DNA of 64,000 bases from CATQHW01 sp965215345 (GCA_965215345.1 CBDCDL010000002.1:1922001-1986000), one strand, 5' to 3'; shown: positions 53,368-64,000, numbered from the stretch's first letter. Notes: generated from the letters alone by a model not told the origin. Made by a program: numbers and translations.

Positions 53368-55101
53368 ATGGATGCGAAACGAATACTATGTCTGGCGGCC
53401 GTAACCCTGGCCGCGTCGCTCGCTTTCGGGGCCGGCGAAACGGAAGGGACAGCCGCAACCGGTTACACGCTTACCCCGAGGGGAACGTTGCCGATCGTGG
53501 AAGGCGAAGGTGCCGTGGTCAGCGTGTATACGCACGGGGCTCTGGACACGGACGTCTCCAGGAACTATTTCGTCGAGTGGTTTACGGAGATCTCCAATGT
53601 GGAGCTGGACGTGACGCTTGTCCTCACGGATCAGTACAAGGAGAAGCTGAACCTGTTGTTCGCCGCCGACGATGTTCCCGACATCGTGGCGCCGCGCAAC
53701 AACTCGCTCACGTACTGGTCGACCGGTGAGCAGATGAACGCGCTCGACCAGGGACTGATCATCCCTCTCGAAGACCTCATCGAGGAGCACAGCGTCAATA
53801 TCATCAAGTTCCTGGACAACCCCGACTTCCCGGGACTGCGCGAGGCGATCACCGCCCCCGGCGGGCACATCACGGGATTCCCGGACATCGGCTCGTGCTA
53901 CCACTGCTTCTACTCGCAGAAGATGAACGTGAACCAGACGTGGCTCGACAACCTGGGTCTGGCGTGGCCGGAGACGCCGCAGGAATTCAAGGAGATGCTG
54001 ATCGCGTTTCGCGACCATGACGCGAACGGCAACGGCGATCCGAACGACGAGATTCCGCTGGCGTTCTCCAAGTCCGGGGCGATGGTCCAGCTCGACGGCT
54101 ACCTGATGAGTCCATGGGAATACGTCCCCGCGTATTTCGACCGGCTGGCGGTGGACGCGGAAGGTCGGATCTACGCATCCTACACGACCGACGCCTATCG
54201 CGAGGGCCTGAAGTACCTGACGGACCTGTGGTCGGAAAACCTGATCTACAAGGATTCGTTCGTGCAGACGCGCGACGCGCTCAAGAGTCTGAATGCGCCG
54301 ACCAACGCGGACGAAGCGCAGACGCTCGGGGCGGTGCCGGCGATGCACCGTGGCTATTTCATCTCGGGAGAGCAGGCGAGTGACCGATGGCGCGAGTGGA
54401 TCGCGATTCCTCCTCTGAAGAACGCGGGCGGCGATCGACTGGCGATCAATTACCAGTCCCAGTATCGGTACAATCCCGGGTACAAGGGCTTCATCACGTC
54501 GAACGCCAAGGACCCCGTGCTCGCCTTCCGCTACGTCGACGCCCAATGGGACGGCTTCTACGACAATGGCGACCAGTACCAGGTGAACAAGATCGCCGCC
54601 CTGGGAATTCCCGGGGAAAACTGGTTCGAGCCGGATGAGGGCGCGGTCGGGTACGACGGGCGACCTGCGCAGCAGCGCCGCGGTGCGCCCCTGGCGGAGG
54701 ACCATCCCTATTTCGAGAACGACAGCTTCGCGGTCCTCGCCGGTCCGATCAACCACAGCGGCTTCCAGATCGACGCCGGCATGACGTGGAGGGACGACCA
54801 CCCCAGTGCCTACGAGCAGTATCTCTGGGAGGTGACGGACCAGAACTACGCGCCGTTCGCGCAGACGATGGACCGGGTCGTTCCGCAGTTGTTCATCGCT
54901 CCCGAGGACGCGCAGGAGGCGGCTCAGCTCGAGGCACAGATCACCAGCTACATGGAAGAGAGCGTGGCCGCGTTCGTTTCCGGCGCGCGGGACGTGCACG
55001 ACGACGGCGAATGGGAGGCGTACAAGCGTCAACTCGACCGGCTCGGGATGCAGGAGTACCTGCGCCTGAAGCAGGAAGCGTTCGACGCGATGCGCAGTTA
55101 G
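53368..55101 (+). CDS. Extracellular solute-binding protein, LipO/YtcQ type
   Basis: A 577-residue binding protein of the family-1 (LplA/YtcQ) group. ATG 53368 follows GGCGGAGG and opens a secretion signal, KRILCLAAVTLAASLAFGAG. There is no lipobox cysteine at the cleavage point, only GAGETEGTA, as in some spirochaete binding proteins. The mature part has YKEKLNLLFAADDVPDIV, DHDANGNGDPNDEIPLAF and PGYKGFITSNAKDP. It captures the sugar for the two permeases upstream. Confidence 0.9.
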   Translation: MDAKRILCLAAVTLAASLAFGAGETEGTAATGYTLTPRGTLPIVEGEGAVVSVYTHGALDTDVSRNYFVEWFTEISNVELDVTLVLTDQYKEKLNLLFAADDVPDIVAPRNNSLTYWSTGEQMNALDQGLIIPLEDLIEEHSVNIIKFLDNPDFPGLREAITAPGGHITGFPDIGSCYHCFYSQKMNVNQTWLDNLGLAWPETPQEFKEMLIAFRDHDANGNGDPNDEIPLAFSKSGAMVQLDGYLMSPWEYVPAYFDRLAVDAEGRIYASYTTDAYREGLKYLTDLWSENLIYKDSFVQTRDALKSLNAPTNADEAQTLGAVPAMHRGYFISGEQASDRWREWIAIPPLKNAGGDRLAINYQSQYRYNPGYKGFITSNAKDPVLAFRYVDAQWDGFYDNGDQYQVNKIAALGIPGENWFEPDEGAVGYDGRPAQQRRGAPLAEDHPYFENDSFAVLAGPINHSGFQIDAGMTWRDDHPSAYEQYLWEVTDQNYAPFAQTMDRVVPQLFIAPEDAQEAAQLEAQITSYMEESVAAFVSGARDVHDDGEWEAYKRQLDRLGMQEYLRLKQEAFDAMRS

Positions 55102-55244
55102 TCCGTCCGGTGGACAGCGCCCGGTCCTCGGCCACAGCGATGGCTCGGAGATCGGGCGCTGCCGCTCGGCACGGCCGTGCGCGACGTACCTCTGGCGGCG
55201 CCAAGCGCCGCCGTGACATCTGACACCGGCTTGGGAGAAGCACC

Positions 55245-56051
55245 GTGATGACCGCTGAGCAGCGCTATTTGTTCGATCTGCATGGGTATCTGCATTTGCG
55301 AGGCGTGTTGTCGGCGGCCGAGGTGGACGCCGCCCGCGAGGCGGCCGAGCGCTACGTGGCCACGCCGGTTGAGGAGTTGCCGGAAGGATTCGGGGTCGAC
55401 GGCCGGCGCTACCTGCACGGCTTCGCATTCGACCGCGCGCTCGAACGCTTGACGCTGCATCCCTCGATCTGGCCGATCGTCAAGGAGATCACCAGGAACC
55501 GCCCCCGGCTGGTCAGCGGCACGCTGCAGGTGAACCAGGCGGACGGCGGCCACAGCGAAGCTCTGCACCTGCACTGTGCGCGCGACGACTACGGATGGGA
55601 TGCGATCCGGTACGACGTGCGCGACGGGCGGATCTTCTGTGACCACACCGTGGTCTTTCCCTACCTCACGGACGTACTCGGCGGCGATGGCGGCCTGCTC
55701 GTCATTCCGGGATCACACAAGAGCATGTTCGAGCGTCCGCGGCACCTGTTCAACGAAGGCGTCATCGAGACTCTCGAAGATGTTCCGGAGGGAGTGGTGA
55801 ACGTCACTCCGCGGGCCGGCGACATCGTCATCATGAACGAACTGGTGACGCACGGGGCGCTGCCGTGGCGTCCGCGCGATCGTGCGCGCATGATCCTGGT
55901 GCTGCGCTACATGCCGCAGTACAAGGGGAACGACGACGTTCCGGCGGCGGTCCGCACCCGGCTGACCCCGCACACCCGCGAACTGGTCGCGCGTGCCGGC
56001 TACGCCGATGTCAAGGAGATCGTGGCGGAGGACATGATCGAAATGGCCTGA
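55245..56051 (+). CDS. Phytanoyl-CoA dioxygenase (PhyH) family protein
   Basis: A 268-residue Fe(II)/2-oxoglutarate oxygenase of the PhyH family. Pattern: FDLHGYLHLRGVLSAAEVDAA, HLHCARDDYGWD holding the HxD-region ligands, GGLLVIPGSHKS, GDIVIMNELVTHGALPW with the distal histidine, and RARMILVLRYMPQ with the 2-oxoglutarate arginine. PhyH genes often accompany sugar transporters in carbohydrate-rich habitats; the substrate is unknown. Start GTG 55245 or ATG 55248, with GGGAGAAG upstream. Confidence 0.87.
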   Translation: MMTAEQRYLFDLHGYLHLRGVLSAAEVDAAREAAERYVATPVEELPEGFGVDGRRYLHGFAFDRALERLTLHPSIWPIVKEITRNRPRLVSGTLQVNQADGGHSEALHLHCARDDYGWDAIRYDVRDGRIFCDHTVVFPYLTDVLGGDGGLLVIPGSHKSMFERPRHLFNEGVIETLEDVPEGVVNVTPRAGDIVIMNELVTHGALPWRPRDRARMILVLRYMPQYKGNDDVPAAVRTRLTPHTRELVARAGYADVKEIVAEDMIEMA

Positions 56052-56124
56052 CCGGGCCGCTCAGCCAACTGCGCGACGGAGACGTGTCCACCGCCTCGGC
56101 CGCAGCAGGCCGCATCGACCGCCA

Positions 56125-56781
56125 TCACGTCTTATGCGTCCTTTCGACGGAGACGATGCACGGCAGGTGCCGCAGCGAGCCGGCGGCGTCCAGGCCGTAG
56201 CCGGCGACCCATACGTCCGGTATGTCGAACCCGACCAGGTCGGGGGCGGCCTTGGCGCGCTGCGCAAGGATCTGCGGGTCGGGGTCGGCGAGTTGCTTGT
56301 TCAGCAGCACGCACACCTGCACGCTGCGCACCCCCCATGCGGACAGACGGTCGCGCAGCGCCGCCAGGGTGAAGCCGTGGTCCAGGATGTCGTCCACCAG
56401 CAGCATCGAGCGGCCGGCGACGTCGGACGGTTGCAGGTCGATGATGACGGTCCGCACGCCGGAGCCGTCGACTCCCATCGCGGTGCCGTAGCTGCCGGCC
56501 TTGGTCAGCGCGTAGTGCACGTCCAGCGTGCTCTCCTGCGCCAGCGCGCGGCCCAGGTCGGCGGCGAACATGAACGCGCCGGTGAGCACCGGCGTGACTA
56601 CCACTTCGGACCCGGGCGGGTAGTGCTCGGCCAGCAGGCGCGCCATCTCGCGCACCCGCTCCTGCAGCGCCGCAGGCGGGATCAGCACGCGCCGGACGAT
56701 GCGGTGCAGCGTACGGGGGAGCTCGATCCCGTGCGCTGCCAGCGTTGCGCAGGCAGGGTCGATACCGGTTTCGGGTACCAT
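56125..56781 (-). CDS. hpt: Hypoxanthine phosphoribosyltransferase
   Basis: A 218-residue purine-salvage enzyme. VTPVLTGAFMFAADLGRAL, MLLVDDILDHGFTLAAL (the PRPP motif) and LVGFDIPDVWVAGYGLD identify it. ATG 56781 is the only good start. It is downstream of kamA by 80 bases on the same strand and may be read from the same promoter. Confidence 0.92.
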   Translation of the reverse strand: MVPETGIDPACATLAAHGIELPRTLHRIVRRVLIPPAALQERVREMARLLAEHYPPGSEVVVTPVLTGAFMFAADLGRALAQESTLDVHYALTKAGSYGTAMGVDGSGVRTVIIDLQPSDVAGRSMLLVDDILDHGFTLAALRDRLSAWGVRSVQVCVLLNKQLADPDPQILAQRAKAAPDLVGFDIPDVWVAGYGLDAAGSLRHLPCIVSVERTHKT

Positions 56782-56861
56782 CTGCGAACGATACACGCTC
56801 GAGCGTCTCCCCGCACGCCTCGATGCGCGGACGCGCGGGTGTTCGTTCCGGCAGGGTTCGA

Positions 56862-58061
56862 TCACACGCAGCCCGACTCCGCCGGCTGACGAAGCCCGCC
56901 GAGGTCCGGCAGCGTTACGCCGGCCCGCGCCGAGTCGTCGAGCGGGTTCGGCTCCCGCCAGATCCTGCCGTCCCAGGTGCGCACCACCACCTCGTCTCCC
57001 GACCGGCCCAGCAGGTACTGCGGTGCCAGCGGCACCTTGCCGTACGGGGTGTCGAGCACGTAGGTCGGCACCCCGAAGCCGGTGGTGTGGCCGCGCAGCG
57101 CCTGCACGATCGCCAGACCGGTCTCGATCGGGGTGCGCAGGTGCGCCGTTCCCGCCACCGGGTGGCACTGGAAGATGTAGTAGGGCCGAACGCGGATCGC
57201 CAGCAGCCGGTGGACGAGCTCCAGCATCACCTGCGGGTCGTCGTTCACGCCCTTCAGCAGCACGGTCTGGTTGCCGAGCGGAATCCCGGCCCGCAGCAGG
57301 CGGTCGCAGGCCGTGGCGGCTTCCGTCGTGATCTCGTCCGGGTGGTTGAAGTGGGTGTTCAGCCAGAGCGGGTGGTGGCGGCCGAGCACCTCGCACAACT
57401 CCGGCGTGATCCGTTGCGGCAGCGTGCACGGCGTGCGCGAGCCGGTGCGGATGATCTGCACGTGCTCGATGGCGCGCAGCCGGCCCAGCACGTCTTCCAG
57501 CCGCTCGTCGGAGAACAGCAGCGGGTCGCCGCCGGTCACCAGCACGTCGCGGATCGCCGGCGTGCGCGCGATGTAGTCGATCCCGGCCTGCACCTTGGCG
57601 CGCGTGTGGTGCTCCTCCGTGTTGCCGACGAAGTACTCGCGGAAACAGTAGCGGCAGTAGGTGGGGCAGACGTTGGTGATCTTGAAGGCGACGCGGTCGG
57701 GGTACACGTGCACGACGGCGTCCACCGGCGAATGCTCCTGCTCCAGGAGCGGATCCACGGCGCCCAGGTCGTCGGTGAGCTCCTGCACCGCCGGAACCTG
57801 CTGCCGGCGCAGCGGGCACTCCGGGTCGTCGCGGTGCATGAGCGACGCGTAGTACGGGGTGATGGCCCACCGGTACCGGGCGCCCGCGGCGTCGATGCCG
57901 GCCCGCTCGTCTTCGGTCAGGTCGACGTACCGCTCCAGGTCGGCGGCGGACGTGATTCGGTTGCGGAGTTGCCACCGCCAGTCGTCCCAGTGGCGGTCCG
58001 GTATCCCGGCTGGTCGAGACGTTCGTCGGGGTGGCGCGCCGGCGGCGGATCCGGAGGTCAA
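56862..58061 (-). CDS. Lysine 2,3-aminomutase family radical SAM enzyme
   Basis: A 399-residue radical SAM/PLP enzyme. The cluster motif CPTYCRYCF (CxxxCxxC) is intact, preceded by DRVAFKITN. Family landmarks: WDDWRWQLRNRI at the start, VTGGDPLLFSDERL, RTGSRTPCTLPQRI, NHPDEITTEA, and a C-terminal LDTPYGKVPL with the PLP-region. It makes beta-lysine for osmoprotection or catabolism, or modifies EF-P as EpmB; the length suits KamA. TTG 58061 overlaps the VapC stop as TTGA, an odd coupling of a metabolic gene to a toxin-antitoxin pair. Confidence 0.88.
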   Translation of the reverse strand: MTSGSAAGAPPRRTSRPAGIPDRHWDDWRWQLRNRITSAADLERYVDLTEDERAGIDAAGARYRWAITPYYASLMHRDDPECPLRRQQVPAVQELTDDLGAVDPLLEQEHSPVDAVVHVYPDRVAFKITNVCPTYCRYCFREYFVGNTEEHHTRAKVQAGIDYIARTPAIRDVLVTGGDPLLFSDERLEDVLGRLRAIEHVQIIRTGSRTPCTLPQRITPELCEVLGRHHPLWLNTHFNHPDEITTEAATACDRLLRAGIPLGNQTVLLKGVNDDPQVMLELVHRLLAIRVRPYYIFQCHPVAGTAHLRTPIETGLAIVQALRGHTTGFGVPTYVLDTPYGKVPLAPQYLLGRSGDEVVVRTWDGRIWREPNPLDDSARAGVTLPDLGGLRQPAESGCV

Positions 58062-58489
58062 GCGCGATCCACCGCCAGCACGGCCAGCAGCTCGTCTGCG
58101 GTCACGATCGACACCGGAGCCGACTGAAAGCCGTCGCGATCTCGTGTGACGAGGTAGTCGGCGCCGCAGCGAAGTGCGGAGCGAAGTTGCAGAGTGTCTT
58201 CGAAGTCGCCGCCGCTCACGGTCAGCGCTTCATCCAGGAGCCGAGTGTCCACCTCGACCGGGCGGAACACCGATCGGATCAGATGGAGGGACTGGTGAGC
58301 CCGGTCGTCGCCGCCGTGTTTGCGCAGCAGGTAATACACGTCGATGAAGCTGACCGCGGAGACGAAGCCGTGGTGAGTGCCGGTCTCCGCGAGTGTCCAC
58401 ACACGGGCCGAGGATCCGTAGAAGGGCTCCCGCCGCATCAACACGTCGAGGAGCACGTTCGTGTCCAGGAAGAGCCGCAGAATCGTCAT
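58058..58489 (-). CDS. VapC-like PIN-domain toxin
   Basis: A 143-residue PIN-domain RNase toxin: LFLDTNVLLDVLMRRE gives the first acidic residue, SAVSFIDVYYLL the second, GGDFEDTLQLRSAL the third and YLVTRDRDGF the fourth. ATG 58489 overlaps the antitoxin stop (ATGA). Confidence 0.88.
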   Translation of the reverse strand: MTILRLFLDTNVLLDVLMRREPFYGSSARVWTLAETGTHHGFVSAVSFIDVYYLLRKHGGDDRAHQSLHLIRSVFRPVEVDTRLLDEALTVSGGDFEDTLQLRSALRCGADYLVTRDRDGFQSAPVSIVTADELLAVLAVDRA

Positions 58490-58758
58490 GCTCCACGGGA
58501 GGCGCCGTGCAGGTACTTCTCCTCCAGGGCCTCTTCGATCAACTCCCGGTCGGATCGGTCCGATCGCTGCGTCACCAGCCCGCTCGCCTGCCTGGTGATC
58601 GGTCCAAGATCGCTCCGATCAGCCGTCGTCTCCCGATCGAGCGCCCGTATCACGTGGGCGAACAGCGCTGAAACGCTCATCCGACGCGACTTCGCCACGC
58701 GCTTTGCCAGAGCGACCAGCTCCTCCTCAGCGCTCAAGGTCAGTTTCACACGGCTCAT
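58486..58758 (-). CDS. VapC-partner antitoxin
   Basis: A 90-residue antitoxin. It begins SRVKLTLSAEEELVALAKRV, with a helix-turn pattern of the DUF6364/ribbon-helix-helix type, then a linker and an acidic C-terminal helix (DRELIEEALEEKYL) likely to block the toxin. ATG 58758. The upstream region to leuS holds partly repeated GATACGT/ACGTACG sequence that could be its operator. Confidence 0.78.
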   Translation of the reverse strand: MSRVKLTLSAEEELVALAKRVAKSRRMSVSALFAHVIRALDRETTADRSDLGPITRQASGLVTQRSDRSDRELIEEALEEKYLHGASRGA

Positions 58759-58874
58759 ATACGTACGATAGCGAGTCGTCGATACGTGCGCAACGTCTCG
58801 GCGCTGGTGAAGCGTACCGCCGCGAAGTCGAAGCGCGACCGGCATGCGAGGTGTTATCATCGGGCGATCGAGAG

Positions 58875-61367
<2,493 letters not shown>

Positions 61368-61381
61368 GCCGGGGGCCGCCC

Positions 61382-61537
61382 GTGGCGTTCTCGATCGACC
61401 GCGTCATCCCCTGGGGACGGACGTTCGCGGAATATCAGGCCATGTTCGACCTGTCGGCGACGGACCTGCGGCGGCGCATCCTGGGCTGCGGCGACGGGCC
61501 GGCCAGCTTCAACGCGGTTTCACGGGTGGCAGGATAG
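61382..61537 (+). pseudogene. N-terminal remnant of a SAM-dependent methyltransferase
   Basis: The frame from GTG 61382 reads AFSIDRVIPWGRTFAEYQAM then FDLSATDLRRRILGCGDGPA and SFNA. This is the standard opening of a family of SAM-dependent methyltransferases (xxVIPWGRxFxEYxxMFxLxxxDLxxRILxCxxGPASFNAE), but the frame stops 7 codons later. Full-length members exceed 200 residues. The gene was evidently cut near 61520, just before the toxin-antitoxin locus. Confidence 0.65.
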
Positions 61538-61611
61538 GGTCTCGGCGAGAGGTACAAGCGAACCGAGGTGGTCCGTCGGTCGCCGCAACGCTTCAGGAAA
61601 ATGTGCTACGT

Positions 61612-61625
61612 TTTGTCGCGACAAA
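61612..61625 (+). promoter_or_regulatory. Palindromic operator of the second toxin-antitoxin pair
   Basis: TTTGTCGCGACAAA is a perfect 14-base palindrome ending 14 bases before the antitoxin ATG. Its position suits autorepression by the antitoxin or the toxin-antitoxin complex. It lies next to a TACGTT -10-like sequence. Confidence 0.55.
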
Positions 61626-61639
61626 GATGAGGGGATGCG

Positions 61640-61975
61640 ATGGTTGGGAAACTTGAGGTGTTCTCGGTACGTGATCTCAGGCTGCGCTCGAGCGAGCTGG
61701 TGCGTGAAGCGGAGGCCGGCCAGGTATCGGTCATCACCAAGCGGGGCAAACCTGCCGTGGTGGCCGTGCCATTCGGGACCCGTCTGGTCGATCTGGGCCT
61801 CGACAAGGATCTGGCACTCGCTCTCTTCGAGCAAGGACTCATCACCTTGGCGAAAGCCGCGAAGCTTGCGGGCGTCACGCAGGATGTGTTCATGGACCTG
61901 ATGGCGGAGGCCGGCTCGGTCGCCGTCGATTACCCTCCAGAGGAGTTGACGGACGAGCTCAACGTCCGGATTTGA
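61640..61975 (+). CDS. Phd-like/UPF0175-like antitoxin
   Basis: A 111-residue protein with two parts: a Phd/YefM-like N-terminus (VFSVRDLRLRSSELVREAEAG then QVSVITKRGKPAVVAVPF) and a UPF0175-like C-terminus (LALALFEQGLITLAKAAKLAGVTQDVFMDLM), a helix-turn-helix arrangement. ATG 61640 has GAGGGG upstream. It overlaps the toxin start as TTGA. Confidence 0.78.
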   Translation: MVGKLEVFSVRDLRLRSSELVREAEAGQVSVITKRGKPAVVAVPFGTRLVDLGLDKDLALALFEQGLITLAKAAKLAGVTQDVFMDLMAEAGSVAVDYPPEELTDELNVRI

Positions 61976-62463
61976 TCTCGCAGATCGTGTCCGATGCGGG
62001 TCCGCTGGTCGCTCTGTCGCGGATCGACCGGCTGTCGCTGCTGCCGGAACTGTTCGGCTCGGTGACAGCTCCCGAGGTCGTGTTCGGCGAGCTTCGCCTG
62101 CATGAACCGCGTCCTGGCGTAGCGCCACTTGCCGAGGCCGTACGCAAGGGCACTTGGCTACGGTCCATGACGCCCCCGGAAGGCCGCACGATCCCGGGGC
62201 TTGGGGCAGGTGAATCCATGGCCGTCCGCCTCGCTCAGCACCTGCAGTGTCCGCTGTTGATCGACGAGCGCCGCGGACGCGCCACGGCACGGTACCGCGG
62301 TGTCGCGGTGATCGGCACGGGACGAGTCCTCATCGCGGCAAAGGAACGGGGTTCGATCGACTCGGTGTCCGATGCCCTGGACGCTCTGAGAGAGGCCGGC
62401 TATCGGCTCTCGGACGGGATCCGTTCACAACTGATCGCCATCGCCGGAGAATCCGCGCCGTAG
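61972..62463 (+). CDS. DUF3368 PIN-like toxin
   Basis: A 163-residue PIN-fold protein of the DUF3368 type: VSDAGPLVALSRIDRLSLLPEL, GAGESMAVRLAQ, LLIDERRGRATARYRGV, and VIGTGRVLIAAKERG are the family's pattern. TTG 61972 overlaps the antitoxin stop. DUF3368 genes normally follow UPF0175-type antitoxins. Confidence 0.85.
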   Translation: MISQIVSDAGPLVALSRIDRLSLLPELFGSVTAPEVVFGELRLHEPRPGVAPLAEAVRKGTWLRSMTPPEGRTIPGLGAGESMAVRLAQHLQCPLLIDERRGRATARYRGVAVIGTGRVLIAAKERGSIDSVSDALDALREAGYRLSDGIRSQLIAIAGESAP

Positions 62464-62486
62464 GGGGATGCGGTGCCGGCGACAGG

Positions 62487-63176
62487 TTACGTGCGGGCGA
62501 AGAGGTAGGCGCGGCTGTTTTTCCCGACGACGGACAGGGCGCCCATGTGCCGGAGGGCGTAGGTCATCTCGCCGGCGGCGGCCGCGGAGATGCTCGCGGC
62601 GGCGGCCAGCGACCGATTGGTGAACGGCTCCTGCAGGCGCGCCGGCAGCAGGCGTGCCAAGTCGGCGGGCGTGCGGAAGCGGCGCCGGCCGCACACCTCC
62701 AGCAGGCGCGTGTCCAGCACGCTGACGCCGCGCCGGCGCCAGCTTCCGCGGCCGTCGGCGCAGCGCACTTCCTCCACGTCCACCAGGAGCACGTCCAGCG
62801 TGAAGTTGGGATCGCCCATCAGGTGCGGGATCCGGATCAGCTCCGCGAACAGGTCGCGGTAGGCGCCCCGCTTCGGCGACAGCCGGCGGCGCAGGACCTT
62901 TCCCCGCGTGTCCGTGGTCACGATCCACTTCCGCTGTGCGATCGGGAACACCAGGCGCACGCGATGCGTATCGACCAGCCGGGTGAGCTTGCGCTTGAGC
63001 TTCGCGAAGCCGCGGGTCTGGATCTCGATCAGGATGCCGCGCCGTACCAGGTCGATCACGTAGCCGTCCATGGGCACCTCGGCCCGGTCCCGTGGCAGCG
63101 CGTACCAGGACTTCAGTTGCGCGTGCAACGACCGCTCCCGCAGCTCGCCGATGGTGAACGTGTGCTCCACACTCAT
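62487..63176 (-). CDS. Hypothetical protein with nuclease-like core
   Basis: A 229-residue protein I do not recognise by name. DGYVIDLVRRGILIEIQTRG followed by FAKLKRKL has the spacing D...ExQ...K of some PD-(D/E)XK-type nucleases (ExQT replacing ExK). The C-terminal half (LARLLPARLQEPFTNRSLAAA, ALRHMGALSVVG) resembles a winged-helix DNA-binding domain. It is on the same strand as the following ATP-binding gene, 26 bases away. Catalysis is inferred from the pattern only. Confidence 0.55.
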   Translation of the reverse strand: MSVEHTFTIGELRERSLHAQLKSWYALPRDRAEVPMDGYVIDLVRRGILIEIQTRGFAKLKRKLTRLVDTHRVRLVFPIAQRKWIVTTDTRGKVLRRRLSPKRGAYRDLFAELIRIPHLMGDPNFTLDVLLVDVEEVRCADGRGSWRRRGVSVLDTRLLEVCGRRRFRTPADLARLLPARLQEPFTNRSLAAAASISAAAAGEMTYALRHMGALSVVGKNSRAYLFART

Positions 63177-63201
63177 CCTATCGGCGCGGCGCTGTAACGC
63201 T

Positions 63202-64000
63202 TCAGCGGCTCGGGGAGTCGAGGCGGAAGCTGACCCGGACGAATCGGCTGCGGAGGTCCTGGACGAGTTCGGGCTCGGTGGCGTTGAACTCCTGCATGGC
63301 TCGGCGCATCAGCAGCCAGCCCCTGCCGCGCTGCTCCATGTAGCCCATCGCCGTCATGAAGTGCGCCATGGATTCGTTTCGAGAGCGCGGGTTGGCGCCG
63401 GCACGGACCCGATCTACCGTCATGTGGTTGGGCAGCGTGCCCGGACTGGTGACGTCGACCCGGCTGCGGAACACTTCGAGCAGCACCTTCGATCCGGTGA
63501 TCGCGTAGTCGCGATGAGTGACCGCGTTCACCAACGCCTCGCGGATCGCCGGGCGGGGCAAGAGGTGGCGATTCTCGCGGATGATGCCGCGGTACGATTC
63601 GGTCCAGCCGAGGTCCAGGAACCACGCCACCGACCGGTCGACCGCCTCGTTCAGACGTCCGCCGCCCCGGGCGACGTGCAGCACTTCCGCAGCGCGATCG
63701 TCGCCCGCGTAGCGAACGCACTCGATGCGGAAGTTGCGGGTCTGCGGATAGCCTTGCGGGTGGCGGCCGAACGCCAACGCGCCGTAGAGCGTTGCCCGCA
63801 ACTCACCGCCGATCTCGCGCAGGACGTCGCGGTTGCGCAAGTCATCGTCCCGGTCCGGCTGCGGGTCGCCGGTCGTGTCGAAGCCGAGCCTCCGCAAGTA
63901 GGTGTCGAATGCCTCCAGGTCGATGTGCCGTACGTCGGCAGCCTCGATGCAGCGTTCCTCGGTCAGGATGTACCCGAAGACGTTGTACAGCTCCTGCAAC
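63202..64000 (-). CDS. AlbA_2/RecG-like ATP-binding protein (5'-partial)
   Basis: At least 265 residues of a protein that enters from the right edge. RPAIREALVNAVTHRDYAITGSK is the N-box of the COG2865/RecG-like HATPase_c_4 family, quoted as REALVNAVTHRDY. It ends with a winged-helix-like RGRGWLLMRRAMQEF. The usual N-terminal AlbA_2 (Schlafen-like) domain is off the window. Family members are transcriptional regulators or parts of defence-related systems. The TTG at the very edge is not a true start. Confidence 0.7.
   Translation of the reverse strand, partial: LQELYNVFGYILTEERCIEAADVRHIDLEAFDTYLRRLGFDTTGDPQPDRDDDLRNRDVLREIGGELRATLYGALAFGRHPQGYPQTRNFRIECVRYAGDDRAAEVLHVARGGGRLNEAVDRSVAWFLDLGWTESYRGIIRENRHLLPRPAIREALVNAVTHRDYAITGSKVLLEVFRSRVDVTSPGTLPNHMTVDRVRAGANPRSRNESMAHFMTAMGYMEQRGRGWLLMRRAMQEFNATEPELVQDLRSRFVRVSFRLDSPSR

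Overview
The window is GC-rich (near 68% over most of its length) and gene-dense. Short 4-bp start/stop overlaps (ATGA, GTGA, TTGA) are very common, and GTG and TTG starts are frequent. The lineage cannot be fixed from sequence alone. A free-living or host-associated spirochaete-like bacterium is my best inference: the solute-binding protein has a secretion signal without a classical lipobox, a FlgM-like protein suggests flagella, succinate dehydrogenase is of the high-molecular-weight flavoprotein type, and there are many sugar-related genes. No rRNA, confident tRNA or CRISPR array was seen.

Layout. 0-5.1 kb: HpaI-type aldolase, a small membrane protein, lspA, a Nif3-like gene, a FlgM-like gene and a GH127 glycosidase. 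5.2-7.9 kb: a BrnT/BrnA-like toxin-antitoxin pair, then a graveyard of at least three broken transposases and a possible permease scrap. 7.9-10.3 kb: a folate operon with a FolB-FolP fusion, FolK and a pteridine-reductase-like SDR. 10.5-12.9 kb: malate dehydrogenase and fumarase C. 13.0-18.6 kb: the most unusual locus, an Hsp70/DnaK lacking its lid domain, coupled by start/stop overlaps to two dynamin-like GTPases, the first ending in a NusA-type KH domain. 18.7-28 kb: a Uma2 protein, sdhCAB, oligoendopeptidase F, an Mrp ATPase with DUF971 tail, a small [2Fe-2S] protein and an AAA ATPase-nuclease. 28.1-32 kb: HDAC-family protein, then a redox cluster (two ferredoxins, membrane protein, two tiny membrane proteins, ferredoxin-NADP reductase).

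32-39.4 kb: M19-type dipeptidase homologue, two acyltransferase-like proteins, uxaC and kdgA for uronate catabolism, DUF2203 and hisD. 39.4-44 kb: a coupled run ribD-ribEB-ribH-SDR-DtxR behind an FMN riboswitch. 44-51.3 kb: chromate transporter, PIG-L deacetylase, PsiE, LapA-like protein, the cyanophycin-associated ABC exporter with its DUF1854 partner, and hisS. 51.4-56 kb: an LplB/LplC/SBP sugar-uptake cassette and a PhyH oxygenase. 56.1-61.4 kb: hpt, kamA, a VapBC-like pair and leuS. 61.4-64 kb: a methyltransferase remnant, a second PIN-type toxin-antitoxin pair, a hypothetical with a nuclease-like patch, and an AlbA/RecG-like ATP-binding protein cut by the window edge.

Most genes are housekeeping or catabolic. 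The accessory signal lies in the 5.2-7.9 kb graveyard, the 13-18.6 kb Hsp70/GTPase locus (its GTPase part is only about 50% GC in sampled lines) and the toxin-antitoxin modules.
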